64,000 nucleotides of DNA from Clostridium tunisiense TJ (GCF_000300195.1 NZ_AMQH01000002.1:186001-250000), one strand, 5' to 3'; counted from the first letter of the stretch, positions 1 to 8,405 are shown. Translations and numbers: made by a program. Notes: a model not told the origin generated them from the sequence alone.

Positions 1-277
1 CTTGTGGAGTTAATCCTGTTTCTATCATAGCATTTCCAATGAACTTAGAAGCTCCTAATGCTAATCCATTACCTTTTGTAATATTTTCTACCACAACGTT
101 TGGTAGTGGTACTCCAAACTCATCAACACCATCTATTCCTAATAATCTACACACTGTTCTCTCTACAGCTACAGTTGTATGTTTATCTATAAAAGTTTGA
201 GTATCTTTAGCTATATTTCTAGCAGATGCTCTTGCTTTTTCAACCACTTCCCAATTTAAATTTAATTTACTTTCCAT
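1..277 (-). CDS. kamD: Lysine 5,6-aminomutase alpha subunit, N-terminal part (partial at window edge)
   Basis: The first 92 codons of the adenosylcobalamin- and PLP-dependent D-lysine/L-beta-lysine 5,6-aminomutase alpha subunit. This enzyme moves the terminal amino group of beta-lysine to give 3,5-diaminohexanoate. The visible N-terminus carries the family-typical stretches HTTVAVERTVCRLLGIDGVD and GVPLPNVVVENITKGNG. The gene runs off the window start, so the C-terminus and kamE (the cobalamin-binding beta subunit expected next) are not seen. The start ATG at 277-275 overlaps the kamC 3' end by 11 bases, so the two are likely translationally coupled. A ribosome binding site (GAGGAGGATAACC on the minus strand) lies inside the kamC end. 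Confidence 0.93.
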   Translation of the reverse strand, partial: MESKLNLNWEVVEKARASARNIAKDTQTFIDKHTTVAVERTVCRLLGIDGVDEFGVPLPNVVVENITKGNGLALGASKFIGNAMIETGLTPQ

Positions 278-1748
278 GGTTATCCTCCTCATCATAATAA
301 GTTTTTGCGATATTTACTATGTCTTCTTCAAGCCCTAAAAGCATTGCTATATTAAGCGCATCTTTTGGAACTTTATTTTCTTTAGAAACTCTTTCTAGTT
401 TGTATTCCATATGTTCTTGAATTATCTCCACAGAATGAGTTTTATTTAAATCTATTTTATATTTTAAGCTTTCAAAGTCCACATTTTTAAGCCCTGTCAC
501 TTGATAGTGATCCATGTTATCTTCCACTATACCATCATAGTGAGTGGAAATTATGCTTACAGTTTGGTACTTTGTAAGGTATGTAGCTAGGGATTTTACT
601 AGGTAATATCCTTCTTTAGGATTAGTTCCTCTTGCAAATTCATCTAGCGCTACAAAGCCATTGCCTCTTTTAACGCATTCCACTACTTCTTTCATCTTAA
701 TTATTTCTGCCCCAAAGGTACTTAAGCCTTTTGAAATTGACTGCATATCATCAGAAACAAAATGAATAAAGTCAAGCACTGGAAAGCTAGCTTCTTTAGC
801 AAACACATAAAAACCCATTTGCCCTAAGAAAAGATTTAAAACAATAGTTTTTAAAGCAACAGTCTTTCCTCCCATGTTTGCACCAGTTATTACTGTAGTA
901 CCGCCCTTGAGCTCCATGGTTACAGGAGTAAACTCTTTTCTTTTCTTATTTAAGATACTCTTAATTTCTGGATTGAAAGCTTCTCTTAAACTAATATCCA
1001 TATGTTGTATAATGCTAGGTTTTACACAACCATACTTTATAGCAAGCTTTGCTTTTGCAATCAACAAATCAAGAACCCCAACGGATTTTATGTTTTCTTC
1101 CATGTCTCTTGCATAATCTGAAAGCCTTAAAGTTAATTCTTTTCTAATTTTTAGCTCTTCTTCTTCTTCTAAAATAACTAAATCTAATCGCTGCTGTTTT
1201 AATTTAGATATCTCCACTTCATCTTTAGAGCCAAAAATTTCTCTTTCTTTTTGTCTTTTAAATTCTCTTATATCCCTAAGTTTTTCACTATACTCTTCAT
1301 AAATATAAAAAGTAGACATCTTTTCTTTTTGAGGATTTAAAATATTCAAAGGTTCTTCTAAAGAGTTGAACTTAATTTTAGGAATATTTAAGTTCAATCT
1401 CTCTAAAATAAGCCTTAGTTCTTCACTCAAAATTGAAAAGTATTTTATCTCATATAGTTCTACTTCATCTAAAGTATCTTTTTCCCTACATCTAGTAATA
1501 GATGCTTTAATATCTTTTATCTTACAAAACACTCTTCCGATTTCACAAAAATCGTCTTCATTTTCCTCTATGGATTTTATAAGATTTTCTATATCCTTAA
1601 GCTCTTGCTCTAGCTTATGGCTTTCACTAACTTTGTAAGGCTTTATAAGCTTTTTTTCTTCTATGCCGTAAAAAGTAGTTATTTCTAATTCATCCATTAC
1701 AAAAGAAAACCCAATTTGTTCTCTTTGTTCATTATCTAAAAATTTCAT
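267..1748 (-). CDS. kamC: MutS-type ATPase, putative lysine 5,6-aminomutase reactivase KamC
   Basis: A 493-residue protein with a C-terminal MutS-like ATPase domain: Walker A GANMGGKT (about residues 289-296), a STFGAEI segment, Walker B FVALDE followed by RGTNP (365-375), and a STHYDG switch segment. The N-terminal half is charged and helical, like the MutS connector and clamp region, but no mismatch-recognition domain is visible. In lysine-fermenting bacteria this gene is named KamC and is thought to reactivate the B12-dependent aminomutase together with KamB. That role rests on operon context and annotation convention, not on sequence alone. I chose the ATG at 1748 because GGAGGGCGATAAT precedes it. 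An upstream in-frame start at 1772 would overlap kamB and has no ribosome binding site. Confidence 0.9.
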   Translation of the reverse strand: MKFLDNEQREQIGFSFVMDELEITTFYGIEEKKLIKPYKVSESHKLEQELKDIENLIKSIEENEDDFCEIGRVFCKIKDIKASITRCREKDTLDEVELYEIKYFSILSEELRLILERLNLNIPKIKFNSLEEPLNILNPQKEKMSTFYIYEEYSEKLRDIREFKRQKEREIFGSKDEVEISKLKQQRLDLVILEEEEELKIRKELTLRLSDYARDMEENIKSVGVLDLLIAKAKLAIKYGCVKPSIIQHMDISLREAFNPEIKSILNKKRKEFTPVTMELKGGTTVITGANMGGKTVALKTIVLNLFLGQMGFYVFAKEASFPVLDFIHFVSDDMQSISKGLSTFGAEIIKMKEVVECVKRGNGFVALDEFARGTNPKEGYYLVKSLATYLTKYQTVSIISTHYDGIVEDNMDHYQVTGLKNVDFESLKYKIDLNKTHSVEIIQEHMEYKLERVSKENKVPKDALNIAMLLGLEEDIVNIAKTYYDEEDNHGK

Positions 1749-1749
1749 A

Positions 1750-2775
1750 TTATCGCCCTCCAACCACGTCAAACACTGGTACAGCTAGGCACTGTCTTAA
1801 TCCTTCTAAAAATTTGTCTTTGTCAAACTCATAGCCGTAGGGAGACTTTGGGTTTGCTGTAACACAAACAACATTGATAGGATTAATAACCTTAATAACC
1901 CCTCCTTGTTTTTGGAACTTGTAAAGTGTATCGCTAGTTAAAAACACCTTAGTTCCATCTTCCACAAGGAAATTAATGTTTTTGTACAAACTTGTAGTTT
2001 TCATAATATCATCTATAAGTTTATCTGAAATAACACCTTTTATAACAACATAGCTTACAGTTTCATCTAGAGCTTCTACAATTTCTTTCGATGCCTCTAG
2101 GGCGGTTAAAACTTCCAATGTTTTATAGGTGTTATTTTCATAAATTATACCAACTCTTCCTTGACTTAAAATGTGATTTCCAAGTTTTATTATAGAATTG
2201 TTTTCTTCATGGGGTAAGCTTAACAATTCAACGGTATGCTTTGTTTCTTCTATAACTTTTCTCATACTTCTAGATAACGCAGCCCCAGTAGATAAAATCG
2301 TTGCTTCTGTTATGGCGGGAGATGCAAAGGTTTTTCTACTTAAAGCTCCATCAATTATAACTAGTTCAGAGTCCAGAGATAAAAGTTCCTCTCTTATTTC
2401 TGCTAAATAAGAATTTAGGGAAGGCCCACCTAAATCTACATAACCATCACTTAATGCTCTACAAATAATTACTTCACCCATAGGGGTATGTATCCCTGTA
2501 GATCTAATAATTTCTTTAGTTATATCACTATTAAATAGGCATTGTTTTGCAGTTGCTAAAACAGTGCCTTCTTCAATGTAAATCTTGGGTTTTTCTGTAG
2601 CTGTAACCCTATCCACTTCTTCTCCATCACGTCCAATAGAAGTAAGGCCCAGGGACACTTTGCCCCTGGCTTCCTTCAATATGTGGTTTAAAGTAGTAGT
2701 TTTTCCTACATTTTTATTCATACCTATAATAGAAACACTATTATAGACTTTTATTAATTTCAAAATTTCATTCAT
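1750..2775 (-). CDS. kamB: P-loop protein KamB, putative aminomutase reactivase subunit
   Basis: A 341-residue cytoplasmic protein with an N-terminal P-loop, GMNKNVGKTTT (residues 18-28), followed by alternating beta/alpha segments including VIIDGALSRKTFAS around 138-151. It lies in the lysine operon between kamA and kamC, and its TAA stop at 1752-1750 is one base away from the kamC ATG. Orthologues in lysine-fermenting bacteria are called KamB and are proposed to act with KamC in reactivating lysine 5,6-aminomutase after cofactor damage. I infer this from position and family naming. The sequence itself shows only a nucleotide-binding protein. A ribosome binding site GAGGGATTAC precedes the ATG. 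Confidence 0.88.
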   Translation of the reverse strand: MNEILKLIKVYNSVSIIGMNKNVGKTTTLNHILKEARGKVSLGLTSIGRDGEEVDRVTATEKPKIYIEEGTVLATAKQCLFNSDITKEIIRSTGIHTPMGEVIICRALSDGYVDLGGPSLNSYLAEIREELLSLDSELVIIDGALSRKTFASPAITEATILSTGAALSRSMRKVIEETKHTVELLSLPHEENNSIIKLGNHILSQGRVGIIYENNTYKTLEVLTALEASKEIVEALDETVSYVVIKGVISDKLIDDIMKTTSLYKNINFLVEDGTKVFLTSDTLYKFQKQGGVIKVINPINVVCVTANPKSPYGYEFDKDKFLEGLRQCLAVPVFDVVGGR

Positions 2776-2815
2776 GTAATCCCTCGATTCCTGAAAATCC
2801 TGGATTTTCTAAGAA

Positions 2816-4063
2816 TTAGTGTGAATGTCTTTCATTTCTTTCTAAGCCGATTGGCTCTAAAGCTAACTTTTCTCCATTAAGAAGTCCTGCAACACCAACT
2901 TTATGAACTTCTTTCTTACCTGTGCAAACATCACAAGTACATCCTGGAGTGTAGTCTGTTGGTTGAGAGTAAGTTGTAATAACTCCCTCAAAGTTTCTTA
3001 ATATTACTTTGTCATGGCTTTGAGAAATAATGTAGTTAGGCATTACTGGAGTTTTTCCACCACCGCCTGGAGCGTCAACAACAAAAGTTGGTACGCAATA
3101 TCCTGAAGTATGTCCTCTTAAGCCTTCAATGATTTCAATACCCTTAGAAACTGGAGTTCTGAAGTGCTCTAGTCCTAGTGATAAGTCACATTGATAAATG
3201 TAGTATGGTCTAACTCTCATTTTAACTAATCCATGTACTAAATCTTTCATTACATGAACACAGTCATTTACTCCTCTTAAAAGCACTGATTGGTTTCCTA
3301 GTGGAATACCTGCATTAGCCATTCTCTCACAAGCAGCTTTTGCTTCTTCAGTTATTTCATTTGGATGGTTAAAGTGAGTGTTTAACCAGATTGGGTGATA
3401 TTTCTTAAGCATATTTACAAGGTTATCAGTAATTCTTTGTGGCATAACTACTGGAACTCTTGATCCAAGTCTTATAATGTCAACGTGTGGGATTTCTCTT
3501 AATTTGCTGATGATGTACTCTAAAGTTTCATCATTAACAAGTAGTGCATCTCCACCTGATAAAAGAACGTCTCTTACCACTGGATTGTTTCTGATGTACT
3601 CTATAGCTTTATCAATTCTTTCCATAGGCATAGCATCATCTTTTTGACCAGCAAATCTTCTTCTTGTACAGTGTCTGCAGTACATTGAACATTGGTCAGT
3701 TATTAATAATAATACTCTGTCTGGATATCTGTGAGTTAATCCTGGTACTGGTGAATCAGTATCCTCATGTAATGGATCTTCTAAGTCAGCAGCAGCTCTG
3801 TGTGTTTCAAGTCCTGTTGGAATTGCTTGCTTTCTAACTGGATCTTCTGGGTTAGTTGGATCGATTAGAGATAAGTAGTATGGAGTTATAGCCATTCTTA
3901 ATGTTTGAAGGCATTTTTTAGCTCCCTCTTCTTCTTCTTCAGTTAGTGGAATATATTTTTTTAATTCCTCTAAAGTCTCTATTCTGTTTCTTGTTTGCCA
4001 TTTCCAATCATTCCATTGTTCATCAGTTACATTTGGAAATAATTCATGTCTACGATTAATCAT
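2816..4063 (-). CDS. kamA: L-lysine 2,3-aminomutase
   Basis: Radical SAM, PLP-dependent enzyme converting L-lysine to L-beta-lysine, the first step of lysine fermentation. The 415-residue length matches the clostridial enzyme. The radical SAM cluster motif CSMYCRHC places cysteines at 125, 129 and 132. The PLP-binding lysine sits in PGGGGKTPV at Lys337. Zinc ligands expected in this family are present at Cys268, Cys375, Cys377 and Cys380. These numbers coincide with those I recall for the Clostridium subterminale enzyme. The start is supported by GGGGGGAAAAATA before the ATG. It is the fourth gene of the operon, after a 189-base gap from kdd with no obvious terminator. Confidence 0.98.
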   Translation of the reverse strand: MINRRHELFPNVTDEQWNDWKWQTRNRIETLEELKKYIPLTEEEEEGAKKCLQTLRMAITPYYLSLIDPTNPEDPVRKQAIPTGLETHRAAADLEDPLHEDTDSPVPGLTHRYPDRVLLLITDQCSMYCRHCTRRRFAGQKDDAMPMERIDKAIEYIRNNPVVRDVLLSGGDALLVNDETLEYIISKLREIPHVDIIRLGSRVPVVMPQRITDNLVNMLKKYHPIWLNTHFNHPNEITEEAKAACERMANAGIPLGNQSVLLRGVNDCVHVMKDLVHGLVKMRVRPYYIYQCDLSLGLEHFRTPVSKGIEIIEGLRGHTSGYCVPTFVVDAPGGGGKTPVMPNYIISQSHDKVILRNFEGVITTYSQPTDYTPGCTCDVCTGKKEVHKVGVAGLLNGEKLALEPIGLERNERHSH

Positions 4064-4252
4064 TATTTTTCCCCCCGCATATTTAATATAATCTATTTAA
4101 TTATTTTTAATACTTTTTGCAGGAAACCAAGATGACCACTAAGCTATTAACCCAATCTTTCCTTAGTTTCCCTATTTTTTAGATTTCATATGCCCAACCT
4201 TAAAACTGAAAGCCTATAATCATATATTTCTTAATGAAAAATTCGATTTATA

Positions 4253-5296
4253 TTATACGTATAATTCTTCAAACATTTTTCTTAAGTTTTCGTTTTCTCT
4301 TAACTCTTCTAAAGTTATTTCAGCATGTCCTTTAGTGTATCCGTTTCCTATAATCATAGTTACGTCTTTACCAACACCTTCAGCTCCTAATGCTGCTTTT
4401 GTAAAGCTTGTAGCCATTGAGAAGAAATAAACTATACCATCATCTTTAACTGGTAATATAGTTGACATCTCAGTGTTTGCTACATTTACACAGTTGATAG
4501 AAACATCAACTTCTTTTCCATTGTTGTTAGCCATAGCCATATTCATAACTTCTACTGGCTTAGTAGCATCACCAATAACTATTATTAGTCTTTTTCCAAA
4601 ATCTAATTTTCTTAATCTTGAAGCTTCTTCTTCATTTCTTACAAGAGCTATAACTCTTCCAGTTGGTCCAACTCTCTTAACACCTTCATAGCAGCAAAGC
4701 ATTCCTGATTTTCCTGCTCCTCCTAGTATTAAAACTGTTTGTCCTGGAGTAACAAGTTTAGCAACTTGCGCTGGTGCTCCTGCAACATCTAATGCAGCTA
4801 ATGCTAATGTTTCTTCCATATCTTTTGGAAGTTTTGCATATAGTCCGCTTTCGAAAAGAATAGCTTTTCCTTTGATTTCAACTCTATCGATATCTGGTTT
4901 AATATCTATTATTTCATCAATTCTTAATGGAGTTAATGAAAGTGATACTAATGTAGCAATTTTATCTCCAACTGCTAAATCAGTTGTTCCTTCTAATGCT
5001 TCTCCGATTTTTTCAATTGTTCCTATAAGCATTCCACCTGATCCTGTAACTGGGTTTTGCATTTTTCCTTTTTCAGCTACGATTTCAAGAATTTTAGCTT
5101 TTATTTTTTGAATATCATGATTAGCTTCTTCCTCAATTTGAGTAAAGCTTGCTGAGTCAATGTTTAAAGCTTGAACATCTATTAAAATTTCATTATCATA
5201 AATGTCCATGTTATTGTCTATTTTCACAGCTGGTTGTGGTAATACTGATTTTGGTTCTATAACTCTATGAGTTCCATATTTACATCCCTTTTTCAT
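4253..5296 (-). CDS. kdd: L-erythro-3,5-diaminohexanoate dehydrogenase
   Basis: A 347-residue NAD(P)-dependent dehydrogenase that oxidatively deaminates 3,5-diaminohexanoate to 3-keto-5-aminohexanoate, releasing ammonia. It has an alcohol-dehydrogenase-like layout: an N-terminal GroES-like half (NPVTGSGGMLIGTIEKIG at 81-98) and a Rossmann site VLILGGAGKSGMLC (188-201). Its place between kce and kamA is the order known for Kdd in lysine-fermenting clostridia and fusobacteria. GAAAGGGG precedes the start by about 10 bases. The upstream gap contains a 120-base imperfect palindrome, so the kce-kdd junction may be processed or differentially stable. Confidence 0.96.
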   Translation of the reverse strand: MKKGCKYGTHRVIEPKSVLPQPAVKIDNNMDIYDNEILIDVQALNIDSASFTQIEEEANHDIQKIKAKILEIVAEKGKMQNPVTGSGGMLIGTIEKIGEALEGTTDLAVGDKIATLVSLSLTPLRIDEIIDIKPDIDRVEIKGKAILFESGLYAKLPKDMEETLALAALDVAGAPAQVAKLVTPGQTVLILGGAGKSGMLCCYEGVKRVGPTGRVIALVRNEEEASRLRKLDFGKRLIIVIGDATKPVEVMNMAMANNNGKEVDVSINCVNVANTEMSTILPVKDDGIVYFFSMATSFTKAALGAEGVGKDVTMIIGNGYTKGHAEITLEELRENENLRKMFEELYV

Positions 5297-5372
5297 TTTT
5301 AAAGACCCCTTTCAATGACAAAATTATATATCTTAAACCTGTAATGGTTTGATGGCATCTGAAAACAAATAG

Positions 5373-5492
5373 TAAGTCAAAGATGTGAAGGATATTTTCA
5401 GTTAGACAAGGAAACAGGTTCCTTAGATAGTGGAGCTATCTAAGGGTTCTGTTGACGCAGTATAACAGAAAATAGCCAAGCATACTGACTTA
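5373..5492. repeat. 120-bp imperfect palindrome between kce and kdd
   Basis: Nested inverted repeats form one long rod. TAAGTCA (5373-5379) pairs with TGACTTA (5486-5492). TATTTTC..GTTA (about 5393-5404) pairs with TAAC.GAAAATA (about 5463-5473). AACAG (5413-5417) pairs with CTGTT (5449-5453). A perfect 10-bp stem CCTTAGATAG/CTATCTAAGG (5421-5430/5436-5445) has a 5-base loop. The structure starts two bases after the kce stop codon in transcript direction and has no uridine tract. It could be an mRNA stabiliser or processing site, or a miniature inverted-repeat element. Confidence 0.7.
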
Positions 5493-5493
5493 T

Positions 5494-6324
5494 TTATTTT
5501 TTGAAGGTGCCTAATCCTAAGATTTCTCTTGCTTCTTTTGGAGTTGCAATCTCTCTACCTAGTTCTTTTGCAAGTCTTACTACCTTCTCAACAAGAACTG
5601 CGTTAGATTCTGCCATTTCTCCCTTTCCAATATAGATGTTGTCTTCAAATCCAACTCTAACATGTCCACCAGCTACAATTGACATTGCTGCTAATGGGAA
5701 TTCATATTTTCCTATTCCTGCTACACTGAAAGTATTACCTGCTGGAATACTTTCCTTCATGAATAAGAAATCTCTCATATCTCCAGCGATACCACCATTT
5801 ACACCCATAACAAAACTAAAGTGCATTGGTGCTTTTATGTATCCCTTTTTATGAAGTCTTAAAGCCATATCTATCATGCCTTTATCAAAAACTTCAATTT
5901 CTGGTTTAACTCCCATTTGGATCATCTTTTCACCAAAGGCTTTTATATCATTTTCAGTATTAACAAATATTTCATCTCCACCGAAGTTACAAGTTCCACA
6001 ATCTAATGTAGCCATTTCTGGTGCTAGATCTACTGGCTGTAATCTTTCTTCATTAGTCATTCCTACTGCTCCACCTGTAGAAGGCTGAATGATAACATCT
6101 GGACATCTTCTTCTTATTTCTTCTATGCACTGTCTAAATCTCTCTCTGTCCTGAGTAGGTGTTCCATCATCTTTTCTTACATGAAGATGAATGATACTTG
6201 CACCAGCTTTGTAAGCCTTTTCAGCTTCATTTCCAATTTCCTCAACAGTATAAGGAACATTTGGATTGTGCTCTTTAGTAACTTCTGCTCCACAAATAGC
6301 TGCAGTTATTATTAACTTTTCCAT
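5494..6324 (-). CDS. kce: 3-keto-5-aminohexanoate cleavage enzyme
   Basis: A 276-residue BKACE-family (formerly DUF849) TIM-barrel enzyme. It condenses 3-keto-5-aminohexanoate with acetyl-CoA to give acetoacetate and 3-aminobutyryl-CoA. The metal-binding motif IIHLHVR places His46 and His48 at the positions expected for the family. The conserved QPSTGG segment (80-85) and GGHVRVGFEDN (219-229) near the C-terminus are also present. It is the second gene of the operon, 59 bases after kal. TTGGAGGTAGTTTT gives a clear ribosome binding site. Neighbours on both sides are the enzymes that use its substrate and product. Confidence 0.97.
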   Translation of the reverse strand: MEKLIITAAICGAEVTKEHNPNVPYTVEEIGNEAEKAYKAGASIIHLHVRKDDGTPTQDRERFRQCIEEIRRRCPDVIIQPSTGGAVGMTNEERLQPVDLAPEMATLDCGTCNFGGDEIFVNTENDIKAFGEKMIQMGVKPEIEVFDKGMIDMALRLHKKGYIKAPMHFSFVMGVNGGIAGDMRDFLFMKESIPAGNTFSVAGIGKYEFPLAAMSIVAGGHVRVGFEDNIYIGKGEMAESNAVLVEKVVRLAKELGREIATPKEAREILGLGTFKK

Positions 6325-6383
6325 AAAACTACCTCCAAGCTTTGTTAATTTTTTAACAATACCTATGCAGGAATTCCTGCAAT

Positions 6384-6764
6384 TTACTTTCTTTTCTTAT
6401 CTTTTGGAACTACGCATGTTCCGCTTGCTCTACATACAACTATAGGCTCTTCTAAAACATCACAAGCTGAATCATTTATATCTGGTCTTGGAACTATTAC
6501 TTTTCTAGCTTCAAAAACCATTTTTCTTGAAGTGTTTCCAACTTGTACAATTTCTCCAACTGCTTCAATGTAATCTCCAGCATAAACTGGTGCTAAAAAC
6601 TCAACACTGTCATAAGCTTTAAATAAACCTTCATCTCCATCATTTAGGATTAGTAACTCTGTAGCCACATCCCCAAATAATTGTAACATTCTTGCTCCAT
6701 CTACTAAGTTTCCACCATAGTGAGCATCGTGAGAACTCATTCTTAATCTAATTAATGATTTCAT
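6384..6764 (-). CDS. kal: 3-aminobutyryl-CoA ammonia lyase
   Basis: A 126-residue hotdog-fold lyase that removes ammonia from L-3-aminobutyryl-CoA to form crotonyl-CoA, feeding the butyrate branch. The N-terminal [20 protein letters not shown] and the central [20 protein letters not shown] are typical of Kal. It is the first structural gene after the lysine riboswitch, with an optimal AAGGAGGAAAAGGG ribosome binding site. A leader of about 250 bases separates it from the riboswitch terminator, so the whole kam operon is expected to follow the riboswitch decision. Confidence 0.96.
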   Translation of the reverse strand: MKSLIRLRMSSHDAHYGGNLVDGARMLQLFGDVATELLILNDGDEGLFKAYDSVEFLAPVYAGDYIEAVGEIVQVGNTSRKMVFEARKVIVPRPDINDSACDVLEEPIVVCRASGTCVVPKDKKRK

Positions 6765-7007
6765 CCCTTTTCCTCCTTAACCTCTATCTTAATTATTATT
6801 ATTTTATGTAACCATCATTTTAATAAAATGATGAAAGATGTTACAATACTTAACCCCTACCATTAGATTCACACCTTAAAGTGTTAAAGTACTAATCCGT
6901 AATCCTTGAACCATGAAATTAATTATTCCTAAAGCTCAGATCATATTTTCATAGGTACTTCTCTCATTATCTTTCGTATTTTTAAAATTCATATGTATTT
7001 TTGGCAA

Positions 7008-7046
7008 AATAAAAAATGGTGCTGAAAAATTCAGCACCACTAATAG
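7008..7046 (-). terminator. Riboswitch-controlled intrinsic terminator (expression platform)
   Basis: On the minus strand GGTGCTGAA/TTCAGCACC forms a 9-bp hairpin with a 3-base loop (7018-7038), followed by ATTTTTTATTTT. The hairpin interior TGAATTTTTCA (7023-7033) is the exact complement of TGAAAAATTCA upstream (7080-7090). CTATTAGTG (7038-7046) pairs with CATTAATAG (7068-7076) through nine pairs including one G-U. Together these form a long antiterminator that would consume the terminator. Confidence 0.85.
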
Positions 7047-7270
7047 ACATTAACACCTTGGAGGCTACTATTAATGCAATGAATTTTTCATCACATAAAT
7101 AGCTCTCCATAATTTAATTATGGCAGTTATAGAAGATTGCCTTCTATCCCCAAGCAATATATATATAAACATATATACTCTTTCGGCATATAAATACTTC
7201 ATTCAAAGCTTTGGAGGTTTTTCTCCTTAACATCTATGAATTACCAACTTTATATGCACCTCTATTTATG
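7047..7270 (-). promoter_or_regulatory. Lysine riboswitch (L box) controlling the lysine fermentation operon
   Basis: The minus strand shows the lysine aptamer. P1 is CATAAATAG (7262-7270) with CTATTTATG (7094-7102), nine perfect pairs. Conserved pieces follow in order: AGAGGTGC after P1, AAGGAGA (7222-7228), GCCGAAAGAG (7178-7187), TTGGGG (7148-7153), ATAACTGCCAT (7120-7130) and GGAGAGCTATT leading into P1'. The 177-base aptamer span fits the family. The downstream pairings put the complement of the P1 3' strand (7068-7076) in the antiterminator 5' arm. I read this as lysine binding promoting read-through, the logic expected for a degradative operon. Confidence 0.9.
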
Positions 7271-7274
7271 ACCT

Positions 7275-7310
7275 ATTTAATTTTATACCAATAACTTTAT
7301 CTTCAATTAT
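7275..7310 (-). promoter_or_regulatory. Probable promoter of the lysine operon
   Basis: A TATAAA -10-like hexamer lies at 7287-7282 on the minus strand, which would start transcription a few bases before riboswitch P1. The upstream -35 region is only a weak match (TAATTG at 16 bases spacing, or TTGAAG at 13). The position is right for a leader that begins with the aptamer. Confidence 0.5.
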
Positions 7311-7424
7311 CATTATAATATTCCATTTTAAAAAAATCAACACATTTTTTCTCTAAATTATGTTTATATTAAGAAATTTTTAAAAAATTTAAAAAATTGC
7401 TATGCTTAATCGACACTTCATTGT

Positions 7425-7706
7425 TTAAAGAATTTCTATATATGTATCCATCAGATCTGCTTCTGAAACTTCATCAATGAAATTGATTACACTTTGGACC
7501 ATAGAATTAGCATGAGCAGTAGTTGTAGTTACTACTACAAATCCAATTATGATGCTCTGATGAATATCTTGATCTTCAACTTCTGCTATGGATACGTTGA
7601 ACTTATTTTTCACCTTTTGTATTATACTTTTCACAACCATTCTTTTTTCCTTAAGTGAATGAGAAAAAGGAACATTTAAATAGACCTTACAACTTCCAAT
7701 TATCAC
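7425..7706 (-). CDS. DUF503 family protein (YlxP-like)
   Basis: A 93-residue protein matching the DUF503 pattern: an N-terminal strand (MIIGSCKVYLNVPFSHSLKEKR), the conserved SLKEKRMVVKSIIQKVKNKFNVSIAEV segment, and a C-terminal helix. The biochemical role is unknown. In Bacillus the YlxP homologue lies in the nusA-infB-rbfA cluster, but here it stands alone upstream of the lysine riboswitch promoter. I use the GTG start at 7706, preceded by GGTGAT at 7 bases. No terminator is evident between it and the riboswitch, so read-through into the lysine leader is possible. Confidence 0.88.
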   Translation of the reverse strand: MIIGSCKVYLNVPFSHSLKEKRMVVKSIIQKVKNKFNVSIAEVEDQDIHQSIIIGFVVVTTTTAHANSMVQSVINFIDEVSEADLMDTYIEIL

Positions 7707-7877
7707 TTGTTTATCACCATCCGCTAAAATGATTCTCTAGTTTTTCTCATTTTATATTGAGCTAGCACTAGTACCTAGGAAACTTATAAGCATTTGTTAA
7801 TATGCATTAGTATATTATATTTATATGCACCCAAATAAATTACTTTAATTAAACAGTGCCTGCACTAATAATTTATT

Positions 7878-8405
7878 TTAGTTATTTATAATATCTTCTC
7901 CTAACTCTCTCCACAAATAATAATCATCAATAAATTTATTATTTAATACTTGTAGCATCTGTTCATATTGTTTTTTATTCCAGTTACACTCAGACTTAAG
8001 ACATCTTTCTATATACTGCTTAAAAAAGTATTTCATAGTATTATTTAATGTAATCTCTTTAACTAAGTTATTATTATTATCACAAAGTATGATATAAATA
8101 TACTTTTGTTTTATTAAATTTAACAATAGCTTTAAACATTTTTCATCATTATAGTCAAACCAAAACTTATAATAATTATTAAATCCCTTTTCCCTAAGGT
8201 TTACTACTATATATTGAGCTAAAACATCTTTACTCTTAAGAAAAGCACCTCTGATTGCAACACGAGGATTTATTATCTGAGTTTTTAATACCCTAAAGTC
8301 ATCCTTTACTACTATTAAAGTTACAGTACTCAGTTTAATTCTGTGCTCTACCAAAGTTGAGGAATTAGCTGGTAAGTCTATAATAAGATCTTCTAAGCTT
8401 CTCAC
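7878..8405 (-). CDS. Hypothetical protein
   Basis: About 175 residues. I do not recognise the family. The sequence is rich in Lys, Asn, Ile and Leu, with a central VTLIVVKDDFRVLKTQIINPRVAIRGAF, a predicted helical C-terminus ending LWRELGEDIINN, and no signal peptide, cysteine motif or clear membrane segment. The open frame extends upstream to 8528. I place the start at GTG 8405 because GTGGAGGT lies 8 bases before it, and the extra 41 codons look like leader sequence. The C-terminal half is very AT-rich. It could be a regulatory or phage-derived protein, but nothing visible decides this. Confidence 0.6.
   Translation of the reverse strand: MRSLEDLIIDLPANSSTLVEHRIKLSTVTLIVVKDDFRVLKTQIINPRVAIRGAFLKSKDVLAQYIVVNLREKGFNNYYKFWFDYNDEKCLKLLLNLIKQKYIYIILCDNNNNLVKEITLNNTMKYFFKQYIERCLKSECNWNKKQYEQMLQVLNNKFIDDYYLWRELGEDIINN

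Noticed and set aside
6810-6835. Hairpin CATCATTTT/AAAATGATG in the kal leader.
   Set aside because: Perfect 9-bp stem but no U-tract and no overlap with a start site. Probably chance in AT-rich sequence.
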